The notes: generated from the sequence alone by a model not told the origin. A stretch of DNA of 64,000 nucleotides from an uncultured Bacteroidales bacterium (GCA_902798385.1 CADBWK010000004.1:61045-125044); one strand, 5' to 3'. Positions 17,156 through 25,042 are shown, counted from the first letter of the stretch. A program made the numbers and translations.

Positions 17156-17878
17156 TTATAGGCTCTCAGCAAAGACTTCAGCCTGCTCTATTTGGTCAAT
17201 TTTTCCCACATCCATCATGCGATAGTCAGCAGGGACGTAGGCTTTCAATGGTGCCTTATCCATGATCTCCAGATAGAAGTCTATCAACGAGAATTTATCT
17301 TGCGGCATTTCCTTTAAAAGCGCCAAAACCTCGGGACTTAAGATCTGACAACCGCTGAACGCTAAATGTCTTCCATCTTTCCCCTTTAACTCTCCGGTCT
17401 TGATATTTGTCCAGCCGCAAAGCCTATTCTGCACATCAAAACAGAGGTAACGCCGGGTGTCCCGCTCGGAGACCACCAGTTGACTAACACCCGTCTGCTC
17501 GTACGCGCGCACAAGCGCTCGCAAATCGATATTAGATAATATATCCACGTTGCAAGCTAATAAAGGATTAGCGTTTAGGGAATTAGGGTTTAGGGAGATT
17601 GCTTTCTTTAATCCTCCGCCGGTATCCAGCAACAGGTCGCGCTCGTCAGAGATAGTGATGTTACAACCCCAACCCTTATTAGCACGGACGGCATCGATGA
17701 TCATGTCAGGGAAATGATGCACGTTCACGATGATGTCCGTGATCCCGGCATCACGCAGTTTTTCCACCTGCCATTGGAGCAGCGGTTTGCCGGCAAGAGG
17801 CACCAGAGCCTTCGGCATCGTATCGGTGAGAGGCTTGAGGCGCGTGCCAAGACCCGCGGCAAAGATCATTCCAACCAT
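17156..17878 (-). CDS. Nucleotidyltransferase, MurU-like
   Basis: A 240-aa sugar-1-phosphate nucleotidyltransferase with the signature AAGLGTRLKPLTDTMPKALVP at the N-terminus, then KPLLQWQ, IIVNVHHFP, DERDLLLDTGGGLKKA and ACNVDIL. Together with the aminosugar-kinase-like gene at 18236-19135 it looks like the AmgK-MurU pair, which makes UDP-MurNAc from recycled MurNAc and bypasses de novo synthesis. That role is inferred from neighbourhood; other NDP-sugar products are possible. A heptanucleotide-like tract (17565-17597) encodes LNPNSLNANP in the middle of the domain. The start overlaps the RapZ-C gene by 13 bp. Confidence 0.82.
   Translation of the reverse strand: MVGMIFAAGLGTRLKPLTDTMPKALVPLAGKPLLQWQVEKLRDAGITDIIVNVHHFPDMIIDAVRANKGWGCNITISDERDLLLDTGGGLKKAISLNPNSLNANPLLACNVDILSNIDLRALVRAYEQTGVSQLVVSERDTRRYLCFDVQNRLCGWTNIKTGELKGKDGRHLAFSGCQILSPEVLALLKEMPQDKFSLIDFYLEIMDKAPLKAYVPADYRMMDVGKIDQIEQAEVFAESL
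17565..17597 (-). repeat. Heptanucleotide-like tract in the MurU-like gene
   Basis: Units GGATTAG, CGTTTAG, GGAATTAG (8 bp) and GGTTTAG encode the peptide LNPNSLNANP in an exposed loop between two conserved strands. Confidence 0.6.
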
Positions 17879-18270
17879 TTATCTATCCCCCTTTCGCGAT
17901 GAATAAGATGAACTTTGATCGGATATTTCTCCATCAGATGCTGCGCCAGATGCTCGGCACAATAAACCGAACGGTGTTGTCCGCCCGTACAACCGAAAGA
18001 CACCTGCAGATTGGTAAAATCGCGCTCAATAAACCGCGCTACATGATGATCAACAAGCGCAAACACGGAATCCAAGAAAGTCAGTATCTCGCCGTCCTGT
18101 TCCAAGAAGTCAATGACCGGTTGATCAAGGCCCGTGAGGGTCTTGTATTGCTCGTACTTACCCGGGTTATGGGTGGAACGACAGTCGAACACATACCCGC
18201 CGCCATTACCGGACGCGTCTGCAGGAATACCGCGTTTAAACGAGAAGGAGTAGATCGTTACTGATAGCAT
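17866..18270 (-). CDS. RapZ C-terminal-domain protein
   Basis: A 134-aa protein equal to the C-terminal domain of RapZ: VTIYSFSFKRG, ADASGNGGGYVFDCRSTHNPG, the TGLDQPVIDFL segment and the signature VSFGCTGGQHRSVY. The kinase half of RapZ (Walker A) is absent. In other Bacteroidota this domain, as I recall it, is the C-terminal part of a fusion with an aminoglycoside-phosphotransferase-like kinase. Here it is in another frame, starting at an ATG (MLSVTIYSF) inside the last 35 bp of that kinase gene. Function in RNA or aminosugar sensing is inferred from RapZ, which binds glucosamine-6-phosphate. Confidence 0.82.
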   Translation of the reverse strand: MLSVTIYSFSFKRGIPADASGNGGGYVFDCRSTHNPGKYEQYKTLTGLDQPVIDFLEQDGEILTFLDSVFALVDHHVARFIERDFTNLQVSFGCTGGQHRSVYCAEHLAQHLMEKYPIKVHLIHRERGIDKWLE

Positions 18271-19135
18271 AGAGATACGGATATTCGTTTTGGATGGGTT
18301 CAAGAATATCATGCAGGTTCTTGAGGGCGAGCGGAATGGACTCCAAGAAATGTGGCTTGCGCTCGAAATACCCCCTATAGCCGTAGGCGCCAAGCACTTG
18401 GAGCGTGCGAAGCAGGACAAAGTGCGGTAAAGCCGCACGCCATTTGTTTTCAGCCATGCATGGCTGAATCCGCCTAAGTTCATCCAGATACGCCTCGATC
18501 ATCTGCTCGCGGAAAGCGGGCGTGAAGTTCGCTTTGGCTTGCCATAAGAACGACGCGACGTCATACTGCGTCGGTCCGCGACGACCGCCTTGGAAATCAA
18601 TGAAATACGGTTGTCCGTCACGAATCATGACGTTTCGGCTCTGGAAATCGCGGTACAAGAACGTCTCTGCCGGTTGCGCCAAGATGACTGCCACTAACTT
18701 ATCGAACTCATCTTCTAACTTCGGCTCGGAGAACTCGATCTTCGTGCCCTTCAGGAAACAGTACTTGAAGTAATTGAGGTCCCAACGGATGGCTCGTTCG
18801 TCCATGACCGGCACCGGAAAACAAACACTCCAATCGAAGTCCTTGGCGCCTTCCACCTGGATATGTGCCAACGCCCGGATGGCGCGCTCCACCAACACCG
18901 GATCGAGCGTTTCGAAGAGCAGCGTGTCACCGAGGTCCTCTTGGGTATAACTCATCTCATCCTCACTCACCCAATACAACTCGGGCACCGGCAGACCCAG
19001 CGCATGAAAATGCCGCGCCATATAGATGAACGCGCGGTTCTCATCGCGGTTCGTTCCTTGCACACGGATGATACTTCTGCCGTTCTCATCCGTCTCGCGG
19101 GTATAGATTCTATTGGAACCTTGTTGCTTGATCAT
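18236..19135 (-). CDS. Aminoglycoside-phosphotransferase-fold kinase, AmgK-like
   Basis: A 299-aa kinase of the APH fold. The catalytic loop is FLYRDFQSRNVMI (Brenner-type motif with D and N) and the metal-binding strand is PYFIDFQGGRRGPTQYDVASF; the Q-E-D-L-G segment near residue 70 is the hinge region. AmgK enzymes phosphorylate MurNAc/GlcNAc at C1, and a MurU-like gene lies two genes downstream. The start overlaps the lipid-kinase stop by 1 bp (TGATG). The C-terminal end (YLYAISNDLLLLV) stops 35 bp inside the RapZ-C gene, which may be a split of an ancestral fusion. Confidence 0.83.
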   Translation of the reverse strand: MIKQQGSNRIYTRETDENGRSIIRVQGTNRDENRAFIYMARHFHALGLPVPELYWVSEDEMSYTQEDLGDTLLFETLDPVLVERAIRALAHIQVEGAKDFDWSVCFPVPVMDERAIRWDLNYFKYCFLKGTKIEFSEPKLEDEFDKLVAVILAQPAETFLYRDFQSRNVMIRDGQPYFIDFQGGRRGPTQYDVASFLWQAKANFTPAFREQMIEAYLDELRRIQPCMAENKWRAALPHFVLLRTLQVLGAYGYRGYFERKPHFLESIPLALKNLHDILEPIQNEYPYLYAISNDLLLLV

Positions 19136-20058
19136 CAGCAGCGGAATTGCAATGCGTTATGGACACAGGTCACCTTACACGGACCCATAAAATTCTCCAG
19201 GATACCGTCCGCCTCGATGAGGATATGTTTGCGGTAGTTGATCTCGATCTCACGTCCGCAGATCGGATAGACGAAAGGCAACTCGGTCAACCGTCCGTTA
19301 TACAACTTAGGAAGCGCCGCAAGGATCTGCTTGAAGGTGGGTTTCTTGATGAACATCGTATGGAAGACACCGTCTTGCGGATCCGCCTCGGGGTTCTGTT
19401 TGATACCTCCGCCGGAGAACGGACCGTTGCCGATATTCATCGTGAAGAGCAGGTCGTTCACCGCCTCTTTGCCATCAACAGTCAGGATCATATGCTGCGC
19501 CTTATGCTGCACAATCGCACCGATCAGTCCGAAGAGATAATTGACGTGATGGCTACCGATATAGTACTTGAGTTTCTCTGCCTTTTGACAGCACAGCGGA
19601 TCAACACCAAAACCGACCGAATTGATGAAATATCGGTGATGCTCGATGCCGTTCCGCCAATAGGTGACACAACCTATATCAATCGGATGTCCTTCGCCCT
19701 CAAAGAAACGGCGTAAAGACTCTTTATGGTTCTTGGTCAATCCCCAATAACGTGACCAATCATTACCCGTGCCGCGCGGCATAAGTCCCACCTGTATCTT
19801 CGCTTTCTGCTCCGGAGTAAGGGTAGAACGCATGATGCCGTTGATGGCTTCGGAGAGCGTTCCGTCCCCGCCGAGGATGAGGATTTCGTCGTATCCCTTC
19901 TCCACCAACTCACGCGCCAACTCTATCGCATGACCGGCAAATTTCGTCACACGATAGGCAAAGGGCAAATGCCGTTTGCGGAGCAAGTGCCACAAGTAAA
20001 TACGTTGTGCACGGAAGTAATTCTTACCGGATTTGGGATTGATGATGATGCCGAGCAT
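19135..20058 (-). CDS. Diacylglycerol/lipid kinase family protein
   Basis: A 307-aa kinase with the N-terminal NPKSGK motif (IIINPKSGKNYFRAQ), the GGDGTLSEAING nucleotide-binding motif near residue 80 and the PRGTGNDWSR motif near 120 that define the DGK catalytic domain (YegS/BmrU-like). It would phosphorylate diacylglycerol or a related lipid at the inner membrane. It is the first gene of the kinase/RapZ-C/MurU-like operon. A short TTATTGG/TGATTG repeat run (20061-20087) lies just upstream of its ATG. Confidence 0.9.
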   Translation of the reverse strand: MLGIIINPKSGKNYFRAQRIYLWHLLRKRHLPFAYRVTKFAGHAIELARELVEKGYDEILILGGDGTLSEAINGIMRSTLTPEQKAKIQVGLMPRGTGNDWSRYWGLTKNHKESLRRFFEGEGHPIDIGCVTYWRNGIEHHRYFINSVGFGVDPLCCQKAEKLKYYIGSHHVNYLFGLIGAIVQHKAQHMILTVDGKEAVNDLLFTMNIGNGPFSGGGIKQNPEADPQDGVFHTMFIKKPTFKQILAALPKLYNGRLTELPFVYPICGREIEINYRKHILIEADGILENFMGPCKVTCVHNALQFRC

Positions 20059-20060
20059 GG

Positions 20061-20087
20061 ATTAGCGGGTTATTGGTGATTGTAAAA
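20061..20087. repeat. Short heptanucleotide-like run upstream of the lipid kinase
   Basis: GATTAGC, GGGTTATTGG and TGATTG segments resemble the ATTGGTN units in rlmN. Too short to be certain. Confidence 0.4.
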
Positions 20088-20090
20088 CAA

Positions 20091-20121
20091 TTAGCGCACC
20101 ACAAAGCATGTAGTGCGCTAA
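20091..20121 (-). terminator. Terminator after rpmB-rpmG-DUF4295
   Basis: TTAGCGCAC and GTGCGCTAA form a perfect 9-bp stem followed on both strands by T-rich runs, between the ends of the ribosomal operon and the lipid-kinase operon start. For the leftward ribosomal operon it is 13 bp past the last stop. Confidence 0.75.
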
Positions 20122-20133
20122 TTTTTAGGTTTT

Positions 20134-20286
20134 TTACTTGAAGAACTCGTTCACTTTCTCGTTGAGGACGATTTCCTCTTGGAAGATGTAAGCACCCGTC
20201 TTAGGCGACTTAACCATCTTGATGCACTTAGAGTGCGCGCGTCCGGAGTTACCGGTTTGCAGTGTTGCGACCGCTTTCTTTGCCAT
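20134..20286 (-). CDS. DUF4295 small basic protein
   Basis: A 50-aa ORF starting MAKKAVATLQTGNSG and ending LNEKVNEFFK, with the core KCIKMVKSPKTGAY. It matches the Bacteroidota-specific family DUF4295, which is regularly found directly after rpmB and rpmG, as here. The role is unknown; composition and neighbourhood suggest a ribosome-associated small protein. Spacing to rpmG is 28 bp. Confidence 0.9.
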   Translation of the reverse strand: MAKKAVATLQTGNSGRAHSKCIKMVKSPKTGAYIFQEEIVLNEKVNEFFK

Positions 20287-20314
20287 AGTTCTATGCCTTT
20301 CTAATTAGGGTTAA

Positions 20315-20503
20315 TTACTTAATCTCTTTGTGAAGCGTGTACTTCTTCAAATAGGGATTGTACTTCATGAGCTCCAAACGATCCGGAGTGTTCTTACGGT
20401 TCTTCGTAGTAATGTAACGAGACATTCCCGGAACTCCGCTGGCTTTTTGCTCTGTGCACTCAAGGATGACTTGAACGCGGGCTTCTTTTACTTTCTTTGC
20501 CAT
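20315..20503 (-). CDS. rpmG: 50S ribosomal protein L33
   Basis: The 62-aa protein has the L33 pattern: basic N-terminus [19 protein letters not shown], then [32 protein letters not shown]. Only one of the zinc cysteines (in LECTE) is retained, so it is the C-minus type that does not bind zinc. It lies between rpmB (17 bp upstream) and the DUF4295 gene, all transcribed from the promoter at 20824-20854. Confidence 0.97.
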   Translation of the reverse strand: MAKKVKEARVQVILECTEQKASGVPGMSRYITTKNRKNTPDRLELMKYNPYLKKYTLHKEIK

Positions 20504-20520
20504 TGTTGTACTCCTTTCGT

Positions 20521-20757
20521 TTAATAGAGATAGCCCTTCTCAGCCGCCTGCTTCAAGGCGTTGTCGAGGCCGATCTTGTTAATAGTTCTCAGACCGGCTG
20601 CACTCACGTTCAGCTCGATCCATACATCTTGTTCTACCCAGTAGAACTTGCGGCGGAAAAGGTTCACATCAAACGTGCGCTTGGTGTGACGCTTCGAGTG
20701 CGAAACGTTGCAGCCGCCCATGGCTTTCTTGCCTGTAATTTGACAAATTTTTGACAT
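20521..20757 (-). CDS. rpmB: 50S ribosomal protein L28
   Basis: A 78-aa L28 with [22 protein letters not shown] at the start and the [29 protein letters not shown] core typical of the family. It is the first gene of the rpmB-rpmG-DUF4295 operon. The start ATG is about 65 nt below the -7 box of a stable-RNA-type promoter. Confidence 0.97.
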   Translation of the reverse strand: MSKICQITGKKAMGGCNVSHSKRHTKRTFDVNLFRRKFYWVEQDVWIELNVSAAGLRTINKIGLDNALKQAAEKGYLY

Positions 20758-20823
20758 TGTAGTATATATTTTATATTTTTCTCAATTTCGGGGATTCTTC
20801 GCATATTTACACGAAAAATCGCG

Positions 20824-20854
20824 CAAAGGTACTGCTTTTTTTTGATATGACCAA
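20824..20854 (-). promoter_or_regulatory. Promoter of rpmB operon
   Basis: Minus strand -7 TACCTTTG (20824-20831), -33 TTG (20852-20854), 20-nt gap. The spacer (GTCATATCAAAAAAAAGCAG) is shared almost exactly with the tRNA-Lys and tRNA-Asp promoters. Confidence 0.85.
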
Positions 20855-20979
20855 ATTTTTTTGTAAAAAAATACAAAATTTCATAAAATTGAGTGAAAAC
20901 ACAAGAAAAGGGGTTCATGCAGGATTGCTGCGTAATCCCTAACCCTCACCGTGGGTGAGTGTTACAAGCTTGAACAAAA

Positions 20980-21015
20980 AAAATGCGCTTGAGAGTAAAT
21001 TCTCAGACGCATTTT
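20980..21015 (-). terminator. Terminator after the tRNA-Asp/tRNA-Arg unit
   Basis: AAAATGCG..TGAGA pairs with TCTCA..CGCATTTT (8 + 5 bp separated by a 2x2 internal loop) and the minus-strand transcript ends in a run of eight T. It lies 14 bp 3' of tRNA-Arg. Confidence 0.8.
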
Positions 21016-21028
21016 ATGTTCAATCTTG

Positions 21029-21102
21029 TGATCCATGCAGGATTCAAACCTGCAACCCCCACATCCGTAGTGTGGTACTCTATTCAGTTGAGCTAATGGA
21101 CC
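21029..21102 (-). tRNA. tRNA-Arg (ACG anticodon)
   Basis: A 74-nt cloverleaf on the minus strand: acceptor GGTCCAT with ATGGATC, D-arm beginning TAGCTCAACTGA, anticodon loop CTACGGA giving ACG, and T-arm with TTTGAATC. Discriminator A; no encoded CCA. It is 32 bp downstream of tRNA-Asp and probably cotranscribed. Confidence 0.94.
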
Positions 21103-21134
21103 AACTTTTGAAAAGAAGAGGGCCGAAGCCCTGG

Positions 21135-21208
21135 CGGTGCGGACGAGACTCGAACTCGCGACCTACGGCGTGACAGGCCGGTATTCTAACCAACTGAACT
21201 ACCGCACC
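21135..21208 (-). tRNA. tRNA-Asp (GUC anticodon)
   Basis: A 74-nt cloverleaf on the minus strand: acceptor GGTGCGG with CCGCACC, D-arm TAGTTCAGTTGGTTAGAA, anticodon loop CTGTCAC giving GTC, T-loop TTCGAGT, discriminator G. It is preceded by the stable-RNA promoter at 21235-21265. Confidence 0.95.
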
Positions 21209-21234
21209 AGTAGTCTCTTTTTCAAAAGCGGGTG

Positions 21235-21265
21235 CAAAAGTACTGCTTTTTTTTGATATGACCAA
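21235..21265 (-). promoter_or_regulatory. Promoter of tRNA-Asp/tRNA-Arg
   Basis: Minus strand -7 TACTTTTG (21235-21242), -33 TTG (21263-21265), 20-nt gap, inside a ~60-nt block almost identical to the tRNA-Lys promoter, including the downstream CACCCGCTTTTGAA. Confidence 0.85.
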
Positions 21266-21302
21266 ATTTTTTTGAAAAAAAATGCAAAAAAAGTGCATTT
21301 TC

Positions 21303-22067
21303 TTACTTATGCACCGCTTTATGGGCTGATTTTTGTGTCAAACGACGTTGCTTACTGCTCATTTGGGCATTCTTATACCGATTGCACCGAACATCCTTTC
21401 CGGTGAGTATCTCGTACCACACGCAGGCCACCGTATAACGTCCGTACACATAATTGAGGTGGTATCCGTCGCGGCACAAAGTATCGCCTAACTTGGTCTG
21501 ACGGGCATTCTGGATCGCTTCACCGCAGGGGATGATTGGTAATTGGTGATCGGTGATTAGCGATTCCGTACACGCCTGAATACTGTCCCACATCTCCTGT
21601 TGGTTGCAATGATAACGCGGATAAGCCGGATGCTTGGCATCCTTACTGTATGCCCAGGTCTGCATCCAATATATACGCGCGCGCGGCTGATACGCGCGCA
21701 CGCTATCTATTAATAAGGAGAGCCAAGGCTCGTACGAACTGCGAATTCCGCTGTCGTGGCTTGCCTGCTGGAGGGATATAACGTCATACTCGCCGTCTTG
21801 GAGTGCCTGACGTAATGTAATCGTATCCTTGATCACCCGCGGGCAGGCATTCGTACACACACGGTGCGAATAAGCAGCGGTATCTTTTAACAAGAACTGC
21901 GCATGTTGCTCGAGTGAACAACCGCCGTAGTAGAGGTTATGGACCTCCACCTGCACGTTCTTCGCGTCGCAGAGCGGCACGAGTTCCTGTTCCACCGCGT
22001 CCCACGAGAATGAATTCCCGATACACAGGACACGAATGACAAGTAATATAACACTAATGAGCTTCAA
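21303..22067 (-). CDS. DUF4886 SGNH-like protein, probably exported
   Basis: A 254-aa protein with a hydrophobic N-terminus (MKLISVILLVIRVLCIG) that runs straight into an SGNH block I motif, CIGNSFSWDAV, with the nucleophile Ser. Later come the YYGGCSLEQH block, VISLQQASHDSG, and the DGYHLNYVYGRY block that carries the catalytic Asp/His. These match the DUF4886 esterase/hydrolase-like family of Bacteroidota. The substrate is not known. A heptanucleotide tract (21534-21568) encodes LITDHQLPII. The start overlaps the polA stop by 14 bp. Confidence 0.8.
   Translation of the reverse strand: MKLISVILLVIRVLCIGNSFSWDAVEQELVPLCDAKNVQVEVHNLYYGGCSLEQHAQFLLKDTAAYSHRVCTNACPRVIKDTITLRQALQDGEYDVISLQQASHDSGIRSSYEPWLSLLIDSVRAYQPRARIYWMQTWAYSKDAKHPAYPRYHCNQQEMWDSIQACTESLITDHQLPIIPCGEAIQNARQTKLGDTLCRDGYHLNYVYGRYTVACVWYEILTGKDVRCNRYKNAQMSSKQRRLTQKSAHKAVHK
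21534..21568 (-). repeat. Heptanucleotide tract in the DUF4886 gene
   Basis: Units GATTGGT, AATTGGT, GATCGGT, GATTAGC, GATTCCG. The encoded peptide TDHQLP is almost the same as TNHQLP encoded by tracts in cmk and in the helix-hairpin-helix gene. Confidence 0.75.
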
Positions 22068-24378
22068 GCCAGTTCTCTCCTACGCCACATTCAGCAATCA
22101 ACGGAATAGACAGATGGACGGCATTCTGCATCTCGTTCACCACGATCTCCCGTACGCGTTCCACCTCTGCTGCCGGCACATTGAAATTGAGTTCGTCGTG
22201 CACCTGCATGATCATCTGCGCCTTTAGCCCCGCTTCTTTGAGCCGACGATGAATCGACACCATGGCCATCTTGATGATATCCGCCGCCGTTCCTTGAATC
22301 GGTGCATTGACCGCATTGCGTTCTGCGAACGAACGCACGGTAGCGTTCTGCGAGTGGATATCGGGCAAGTAACGCTTGCGTCCGAAAAGTGTCTCGGCGT
22401 ACCCTTTCTGCCGTGCTATTTCTTTCTGGGACTCGATATAACTGATCACCTTCGGGAATGCGGCAAAATAGTCGTCTATCAGTTGCTTGGCCTCGGTGCG
22501 CGAGCAATCGAGTTGTTGCGCCAAACCGAAAGCCGAGATACCGTATATGATACCGAAATTAGCCGTCTTGGCCTTACGGCGCTGGTCTTTGGATATCTGC
22601 TCAATAGGCAGTCCGTAGATACGCGCCGCTGTCGCTGCGTGGATGTCTTGCCCCGAACGGAAAGCGGCTAACATATGTTCGTCTTGCGAGAAATGTGCCA
22701 TGAGTCGCAGCTCGATCTGGCTGTAGTCGGCACTGAGGAACAAGCACCCGTCATCGGGTATGACGGCCTCACGAATGAACCGTCCGCGCTCCGAACGGAT
22801 CGGCAGGTTCTGCAGGTTCGGATTGCTACTACTGAGTCGCCCCGTCGCCGTGACGGTCTGGTTGTAGGTCGTGTGGATCTTCCCGTCCGTCGCGATATAA
22901 CTCGGCAGCGTTGCTATATACGTTGAGATCAGTTTTTTCAGTTCGCGGTAGTCCAAGATAAGTCCTACTATCTCGTGCTTCTCTTTGAGTGCCACCAGCA
23001 CCTCTTCGGAGGTAGAGTACTGACCGGTTTTGGACTTCTTCGCCTTCGCGTCCAAGTGCAGTTTCTCGAACAGAAGTTCGCCAACCTGCCGCGGACTATT
23101 GATATTAAAGGGTTCTCCGGCCAAGGCATAGATACGTTGCTCCAGGGCATTGAGTTCCTCCGTAAGGGCGGTTTCTGCCTGTTTGAGTTTGGCTACGTCA
23201 ATCCGCACGCCGGCTGCCTCCATCTCACGCAGTACCGGCACCAAGGGCAGCTCCACTTCGTTATACAGGTTCCATAGATCGGCATCCGCCTTCAGTGCCG
23301 CAAAATCCGGTTCTTTATTGGGGTTGAACGCCACCTCCGGATTGAGCAGATACTGACACAATCGCGCCTCGATGGTGTCATGGGTTACAGGGGAAGGGTT
23401 ACCGGTTGCGGGTTGCTCTTCAGGTTCTGCGAAGAGATCGAGTTGCGCAGGATCTGCCGGTTTGGATTTCTTCGGAGGAACAGGGGTATTTGCAACAATC
23501 GGATTATTCGGCGTGCTCTGCGGCAGTTTGCGCAGCAGGGTATTGAACTCCAAGTCTCTATAGATGGCAGTGAGGGCATCGAGGTTTGGTTCTTTCTTCG
23601 CCAGCAACGCCTCGTCCAAAGCAATAGGCACATCCGTGCGGATAGTAGCCAGAAAACGCGAGAACTTAATCTCTTCCACCTGTGTCTCCACTTTCGTGCG
23701 GAGCGCCCCTTTGATCTCATCCGTATGGGCAAGCATGTTATCGATAGAGCCAAACTGCTCCAACAAAGCCACCGCGGTCTTCTCCCCTACTCCTTTGCAA
23801 CCGGGGATATTATCCGACGCATCGCCCATCAATCCCAACAGGTCGATGACCTGTTCCTTGCGTTGCAGTCCGTATTTAGCGCACACCTCCTTGGGACCCA
23901 TCAGTTCAAAACCTCCCGTATGCCGCGGGCGATACATGAACACATGCTCGGAGACCAATTGACCGTAATCCTTATCGGGCGTCGCCATATAGACCTCATA
24001 GCCGGCTTGTTCACCTTTGACGGAGAGCGTACCGATGACATCATCCGCCTCAAAACCCGGCACTTCCAGCACGGGTATATTCATCGCCTCGAGGATCTGT
24101 TTGATGACCGGCACGGCTTTGCGGATGTCCTCCGGTGTCTCCGGCCGTTGCGCTTTGTACTGCTCGTACGCCTCGTGACGGAACGTACCGCCGGCAGGGT
24201 CAAAAGCCACTCCCAGATGCGTCGGATTGATCTTACGGATCAAGTCCTCCAAGGTCACGCAGAAACCGAAGATAGCCGAGGTGTTCTCGCCTTTACTATT
24301 CATGCGCGGTACACGGATAAACGCATAGTACGCACGAAAAATCATTGCATACGCATCGATAAGAAGTAGCTTTTTCAT
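22054..24378 (-). CDS. polA: DNA polymerase I lacking the 3'-5' exonuclease domain
   Basis: Pol I fills gaps and removes RNA primers. Residues ~1-290 are a complete 5'-3' exonuclease (MKKLLLIDAYAMIFRAYYAF, GFEADDVIG, the TPDKDYGQLV and GDASDNIPG motifs). The polymerase domain is complete from ~375 on (DYSQIELRLMAHFS near 560, the RRKAKTANFGIIYG finger helix, and the QVHDELNF end). Between them only ~65 residues of Pro-rich linker (SKPADPAQLDLFAEPEEQP) and a remnant DTIEARLCQYLLNPEV remain where the 3'-5' exonuclease domain normally occupies ~180 residues. Total length is 774 aa against ~920 in relatives. A 7-bp tract (23383-23418) lies in this linker. Confidence 0.94.
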   Translation of the reverse strand: MKKLLLIDAYAMIFRAYYAFIRVPRMNSKGENTSAIFGFCVTLEDLIRKINPTHLGVAFDPAGGTFRHEAYEQYKAQRPETPEDIRKAVPVIKQILEAMNIPVLEVPGFEADDVIGTLSVKGEQAGYEVYMATPDKDYGQLVSEHVFMYRPRHTGGFELMGPKEVCAKYGLQRKEQVIDLLGLMGDASDNIPGCKGVGEKTAVALLEQFGSIDNMLAHTDEIKGALRTKVETQVEEIKFSRFLATIRTDVPIALDEALLAKKEPNLDALTAIYRDLEFNTLLRKLPQSTPNNPIVANTPVPPKKSKPADPAQLDLFAEPEEQPATGNPSPVTHDTIEARLCQYLLNPEVAFNPNKEPDFAALKADADLWNLYNEVELPLVPVLREMEAAGVRIDVAKLKQAETALTEELNALEQRIYALAGEPFNINSPRQVGELLFEKLHLDAKAKKSKTGQYSTSEEVLVALKEKHEIVGLILDYRELKKLISTYIATLPSYIATDGKIHTTYNQTVTATGRLSSSNPNLQNLPIRSERGRFIREAVIPDDGCLFLSADYSQIELRLMAHFSQDEHMLAAFRSGQDIHAATAARIYGLPIEQISKDQRRKAKTANFGIIYGISAFGLAQQLDCSRTEAKQLIDDYFAAFPKVISYIESQKEIARQKGYAETLFGRKRYLPDIHSQNATVRSFAERNAVNAPIQGTAADIIKMAMVSIHRRLKEAGLKAQMIMQVHDELNFNVPAAEVERVREIVVNEMQNAVHLSIPLIAECGVGENWLEAH
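23383..23418 (-). repeat. Heptanucleotide tract in the polA linker
   Basis: Units GGTTACA, GGGGAAG, GGTTACC, GGTTGCG, GGTTGCT encode QPATGNPSPVT, exactly in the linker that replaces the 3'-5' exonuclease domain. Confidence 0.7.
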
Positions 24379-24379
24379 A

Positions 24380-25042
24380 TCACCATTGTATCGGCTCCAA
24401 GCCGTTTTTGATCAAATAGTTATTCGCCGCGCTGAAATGTCCGCAGCCGTCAAATCCGCGATAGACGGACAACGGGGACGGGTGCGAAGTTTGCAACACA
24501 AGATGTTTGCGGCGATCGATAAACTGCCCTTTGCGTTGGGCATACGAGCCCCAGAGCATGAAGACCAGATGCTCGCGTTCTTTATTGAGCGCCGCGATCG
24601 CCGCGTCCGTCAGTTCTTCCCATCCTTTGCCCTGATGGCTTCCGGCTCTATGCGCCTCAACGGTCAGCGTCGCATTGAGCAGCAGCACCCCTTGCTCCGC
24701 CCAACGGCGTAAGTCTCCGCTCTGCGGGACAGGTGTTCCTAAATCGCGGTGGATCTCCTTGTAGATATTCATCAGCGAAGGCGGAATCTGTACGCCCTCC
24801 GGCACAGAGAAACTGAGTCCCATGGCCTGACCGTCCTCGTGATACGGGTCTTGACCAATGATCACAACGCGCACCTTATCAAACGGGCAGGAGTCAAAGG
24901 CATTAAAAATCAGACCTGCCGGAGGAAAGCACCGACGGGTCTGATATTGTTGGCGCACATACGAGGTGAGGAGTTCGAAATACGGTTTGTCAAACTCCGT
25001 CTGCAAAACGCGCTGCCAAGATGGATCTATTCGTACATTCAT
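24380..25042 (-). CDS. ung: Uracil-DNA glycosylase
   Basis: Family 1 UDG that removes uracil from DNA in base-excision repair. The water-activating loop GQDPYHEDGQAMGLSF, the LLNATLTVEAHRAGSHQGKGWE segment and the HPSPLSVYRGF leucine loop are all present; 220 aa is the usual length. I take the ATG (MNVRIDPSW) that overlaps the queA stop by 1 bp (TGATG) instead of the TTG one codon upstream. polA follows after 1 bp, so two repair enzymes are cotranscribed. Confidence 0.97.
   Translation of the reverse strand: MNVRIDPSWQRVLQTEFDKPYFELLTSYVRQQYQTRRCFPPAGLIFNAFDSCPFDKVRVVIIGQDPYHEDGQAMGLSFSVPEGVQIPPSLMNIYKEIHRDLGTPVPQSGDLRRWAEQGVLLLNATLTVEAHRAGSHQGKGWEELTDAAIAALNKEREHLVFMLWGSYAQRKGQFIDRRKHLVLQTSHPSPLSVYRGFDGCGHFSAANNYLIKNGLEPIQW

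Noticed and set aside
20945-20960. CTCACC/GGTGAG hairpin downstream of the tRNA terminator
   Set aside because: A 6-bp stem without T-run or other context; too weak to call.
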